In this document: positions 62,178 to 64,000 of the stretch, piece by piece
Layout of the letters: each line of letters starts with the position of its first letter
How positions within the stretch are numbered: the first letter of the stretch is position 1
Source: JAENWD01 sp963796915
Lineage (GTDB): Bacteria; Acidobacteriota; Vicinamibacteria; Vicinamibacterales; JAENWD01
Length of the DNA: 64,000 bases
Reading direction: 5' to 3'
NCBI GenBank assembly: GCA_963796915.1
Contig: CAWCNI010000004.1
Location: 1,860,001 to 1,924,000, forward strand
Translations under genes and position numbers: made by a program
The notes under the pieces: model-generated
What the model was told of the DNA's origin: nothing
What the model saw: the letters and a program-made list of their open reading frames with translations, nothing else
Databases searched by the model: none

Positions 62178-62960
62178 ATGCGCTACCAGGACAAAGTCGT
62201 CATCGTCACCGGCGGCACCAAAGGGATCGGCCGCGCCGTCGTCGAGGCGTTCGCCGCGGAGGGCGCGCGGGTGGCGTTCTGCTCCCACGAAGACGAGGGC
62301 GGCGATGCGCTGGCGAAGGCGGTCACGGCAGCGGGGCCGGGCGTGGCCGAGTTCGAGCGCTGCAACGTCGCGATCGCCGCCGGACTGGAACGGTACGTAC
62401 GGAGCGTCGGCGAGCGGCACGGCCGCATCGATTGCCTGGTGAACAACGCCGGCTGGCACCCTCCCCATCTGCCGATCGACGAGTTCAGCGTCGCCGACTT
62501 CCAGGCGCTGCTCGACCTGAACGTGATGAGCGTGTTTGTCGGGTGCCGGACCGCGCTGCCGTGGCTGCGCCGGGCCGGTGGCGCAATCGTGAACATCGCG
62601 AGCCTGGTGGCCACCATCGGTCAGCACCACGCGACCACGTACGTGGCCACGAAAGGTGCGGTGCTTGCCTTCACCAAGGCGCTGGCCGTGGACGAAGCCC
62701 CGTTCGGCGTGCGCGTGAACGCGATCTCGCCGGGCAACATCTTCACCCCGCTCTGGCAGCAGGCGATTGACGAGTCTGACGATCCGGCGAGGACGCGCGC
62801 GGACGGCGAGGCGGCGCAGCCACTCGGGCGCATGGGCACCCCGGCGGAAGTGGCGCGGCTGTGTGTGTTCCTGGCGGCAGAGGCGACGTTCACGACAGGG
62901 GCCGACCACCCCATCACCGGCGGCGCGGAGCTGGGCTACGGCCGCAAGGTCCGGCCCTGA
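62178..62960 (+). CDS. Short-chain dehydrogenase/reductase resembling HSD17B14
   Basis: 260 residues. Classical SDR motifs: VVIVTGGTKGIGRAVVEAF for NAD binding, CLVNNAGWHPP, GAIVNIASLVATIG with the catalytic Ser, TYVATKGAVLAFTKALAVD with Tyr-x3-Lys, and RVNAISPGNIFTPLWQQ. The last of these, with NNAGWHPP and TGGAELGYG, resembles vertebrate 17-beta-hydroxysteroid dehydrogenase 14 as I remember it. It oxidises or reduces a hydroxyl/ketone in the cytoplasm; the substrate is unknown. A GTG at 62163 would add five residues. It follows the radical SAM pair on the same strand, and its last 25 bases overlap the end of the convergent sigma factor gene. Confidence 0.92.
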   Translation: MRYQDKVVIVTGGTKGIGRAVVEAFAAEGARVAFCSHEDEGGDALAKAVTAAGPGVAEFERCNVAIAAGLERYVRSVGERHGRIDCLVNNAGWHPPHLPIDEFSVADFQALLDLNVMSVFVGCRTALPWLRRAGGAIVNIASLVATIGQHHATTYVATKGAVLAFTKALAVDEAPFGVRVNAISPGNIFTPLWQQAIDESDDPARTRADGEAAQPLGRMGTPAEVARLCVFLAAEATFTTGADHPITGGAELGYGRKVRP

Positions 62961-63613
62961 CTGGCGACAGACTCACGGCGGTGCATCAGCAGGCCGTTCG
63001 AGAAGGCGCCGAGCCGGCGCCGCAGAAACTGCCGGCCGCGATGAACACGCGACTTCAGCGTCTGCTTGTTCAATTTCAGCGCTGAGCTGACCTCTTCGAT
63101 CGACATCCCGCCGAGATCGCGCAGCACGACCGGCGTCCGGTAGATCGCCGGCATCACCGCAATCGCCTGCGACAGCTTCTCCCACATCTCGCCGCGCAAC
63201 ACGTCTTCGTCGGCCATCGACGACCAGTCCGCGACCTCGAGGGCCACCGCGGGCGGATGCTGATCGGGAAACATCTGGCGAGCCGATTCCGCGGACACTT
63301 CGCGCGGGCGCGTGACGCGCTTGTTGCGCAGGCGCGACATCGCCGTGTTGAACGTGATGCGATGCACCCAGGACGAGAACGCGGCATCTCCCCTGAACGC
63401 GTGCAGCTTGCGCCACACCTTGACGAGCACGTCCTGGGCAATCTCCTCGGCATCCTCGGGGCTGCGGACGTAGCGGAGCACCTGCTGCCTGATGCGCGGC
63501 GTGAACGCGGCAAACAACTCCGTCAGCGCAACGGGGTCGCCGTTGCGGAGACGCACGAGCATTTCGTCATCGGGATTCGGCGCCGAGACGCGGGTTACAG
63601 CAGCCAGGGACAT
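62936..63613 (-). CDS. ECF-type RNA polymerase sigma factor
   Basis: About 225 residues. Region 2: LTELFAAFTPRIRQQVLRYVRSPEDAEEIAQDVLVKVWRK and FSSWVHRITFNTAMSRLRNKR. Region 4: YRTPVVLRDLGGMSIEEVSSALKLNKQTLKSRVHRGRQFLRRRL. There is no region 3, as in ECF factors. GGAG precedes the ATG at 63613; the frame extension to 63655 is not needed. No anti-sigma factor adjoins it in the window: the downstream gene is convergent and overlaps by 25 bases. Control may be by the short C-terminal tail after region 4 or by a gene elsewhere. Confidence 0.94.
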   Translation of the reverse strand: MSLAAVTRVSAPNPDDEMLVRLRNGDPVALTELFAAFTPRIRQQVLRYVRSPEDAEEIAQDVLVKVWRKLHAFRGDAAFSSWVHRITFNTAMSRLRNKRVTRPREVSAESARQMFPDQHPPAVALEVADWSSMADEDVLRGEMWEKLSQAIAVMPAIYRTPVVLRDLGGMSIEEVSSALKLNKQTLKSRVHRGRQFLRRRLGAFSNGLLMHRRESVASQGRTLRP

Positions 63614-63776
63614 TGACACTCCGGCCGGTCCACGCCGTGAGTCCGGGGAACACATCCGACGGCGCTTGCGGGAAGATCAGCCTACAGGCCCCCGGGGACA
63701 GGGGCTATTGGACCTTAGGCCAACACAACTGCTGAGGTAGGCGTCGCCCGACGATGAGGCGCCGTTGAGCGAGGTT

Positions 63777-63804
63777 GCCGAAGGGCGCTGTTGCGCCCTC
63801 CGGC
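63777..63804 (-). terminator. Hairpin after the outer-membrane barrel gene
   Basis: A 7-bp perfect stem (AGGGCGC with its complement) around TGTT, extended by four more pairs after one mismatch. It lies 14 bases after the barrel gene's stop. There is no T-run, so efficiency is uncertain. The stretch 63614-63776 shows no gene. Confidence 0.5.
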
Positions 63805-63818
63805 ACTCTGGCCGCGAC

Positions 63819-64000
63819 TTAGAAACGAAGCGTGACGCCGCCTGACATCTCGAACTGGTTCGAATACTGTGCGTTGCTGGCGAGATAGCAGCCCCAGTAG
63901 GGGTCGCACCACCAGCCCGCGGCGTCGGACTTGATGTAGGTCGGGGTCCAGCGCATCTCGGCCCGGAAGCCCACCACTTTACCCGGGTAGATCTTCACGC
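63819..64000 (-). CDS. Outer-membrane beta-barrel protein, C-terminal end (runs off the window)
   Basis: The last 59 residues before the stop at 63819-63821 are VKIYPGKVVGFRAEMRWTP, then TYIKSDAAGWWCDPYWGCYL and QYSNQFEMSGGVTLRF. Alternating beta strands ending in a terminal Phe are typical of outer-membrane barrels of the OmpA/porin-like small type. The two Cys may form a loop disulfide. The N-terminus lies outside the window, so the family is not resolved. Confidence 0.7.
   Translation of the reverse strand, partial: VKIYPGKVVGFRAEMRWTPTYIKSDAAGWWCDPYWGCYLASNAQYSNQFEMSGGVTLRF

Noticed and set aside
1..64000. CRISPR arrays, insertion sequences, prophage or plasmid functions
   Set aside because: No regularly spaced repeats, transposase, integrase, phage or replication genes were seen on either strand.

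Overview
The window is visibly GC-rich throughout and reads as ordinary chromosome of an acidobacterium, most likely of the class Vicinamibacteria. This assignment is an inference from gene families: three outer-membrane receptors that begin with a carboxypeptidase-regulatory-like domain, PEP-CTERM secreted proteins, a membrane-anchored winged-helix-type regulator, an LplT-Aas fusion, S9 peptidases, and an MGH1-like glycoside hydrolase. There is no rRNA, intact tRNA, CRISPR array, insertion sequence, integrase or phage gene.

Layout. 1-6.3 kb: two TonB-dependent-receptor-like genes on the minus strand, the first cut by the window edge and divergent from a membrane-anchored regulator (1155-2417). 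Between them lies a terminator inside a larger inverted repeat next to a tRNA 3' remnant. 6.8-10.5 kb: a DUF4331 protein, a 7TM protein with an extracytoplasmic beta-sandwich, and a metal-dependent amidohydrolase, all with frame breaks. 10.5-18.4 kb: a large STAND-type regulator divergent from a secreted SGNH hydrolase, a GH31 enzyme, a cold-shock protein, small hypothetical genes, and two decayed copies of one PEP-CTERM gene. 18.4-26.1 kb: Gfo/Idh/MocA oxidoreductase, di-heme cytochrome c, HGSNAT-like and acyltransferase-3 membrane proteins, a methyltransferase and a lone kinase ATPase module. 26.1-30.7 kb: an intact PEP-CTERM protein behind a near-perfect sigma-54 promoter, a small secreted protein and tandem OmpA-type proteins. 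30.9-39.8 kb: glycoside hydrolase, secreted proteins, and a TetR-LplT/Aas operon with a clear promoter and operator. 39.9-49.2 kb: an EF-G-like mini protein, ankyrin protein, aldo/keto reductase, S9 peptidase, TonB receptor, histidine kinase and an orphan propeptide.

49.3-60 kb is the most coherent block. On the plus strand a glycosyltransferase, a DUF1175 (YfaT-like) protein, a thioester-containing alpha-2-macroglobulin and a membrane protein overlap or nearly overlap. They converge on a minus-strand operon of SET-domain protein, esterase and a three-domain cell-wall protein (YfaQ-like transpeptidase fold, SpoIID domain, zinc-peptidase-like domain). Together these look like an elaborated periplasmic protease-trap and cell-wall maintenance system related to the enterobacterial yfa cluster. 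60-63 kb holds two radical SAM genes and an SDR, convergent with an ECF sigma factor. The window ends in the C-terminus of an outer-membrane barrel.

At least eight otherwise well-preserved genes carry one or more single-base frame breaks. The simplest explanation is uncorrected sequencing error; I annotate these genes as single loci and state where the frame changes.
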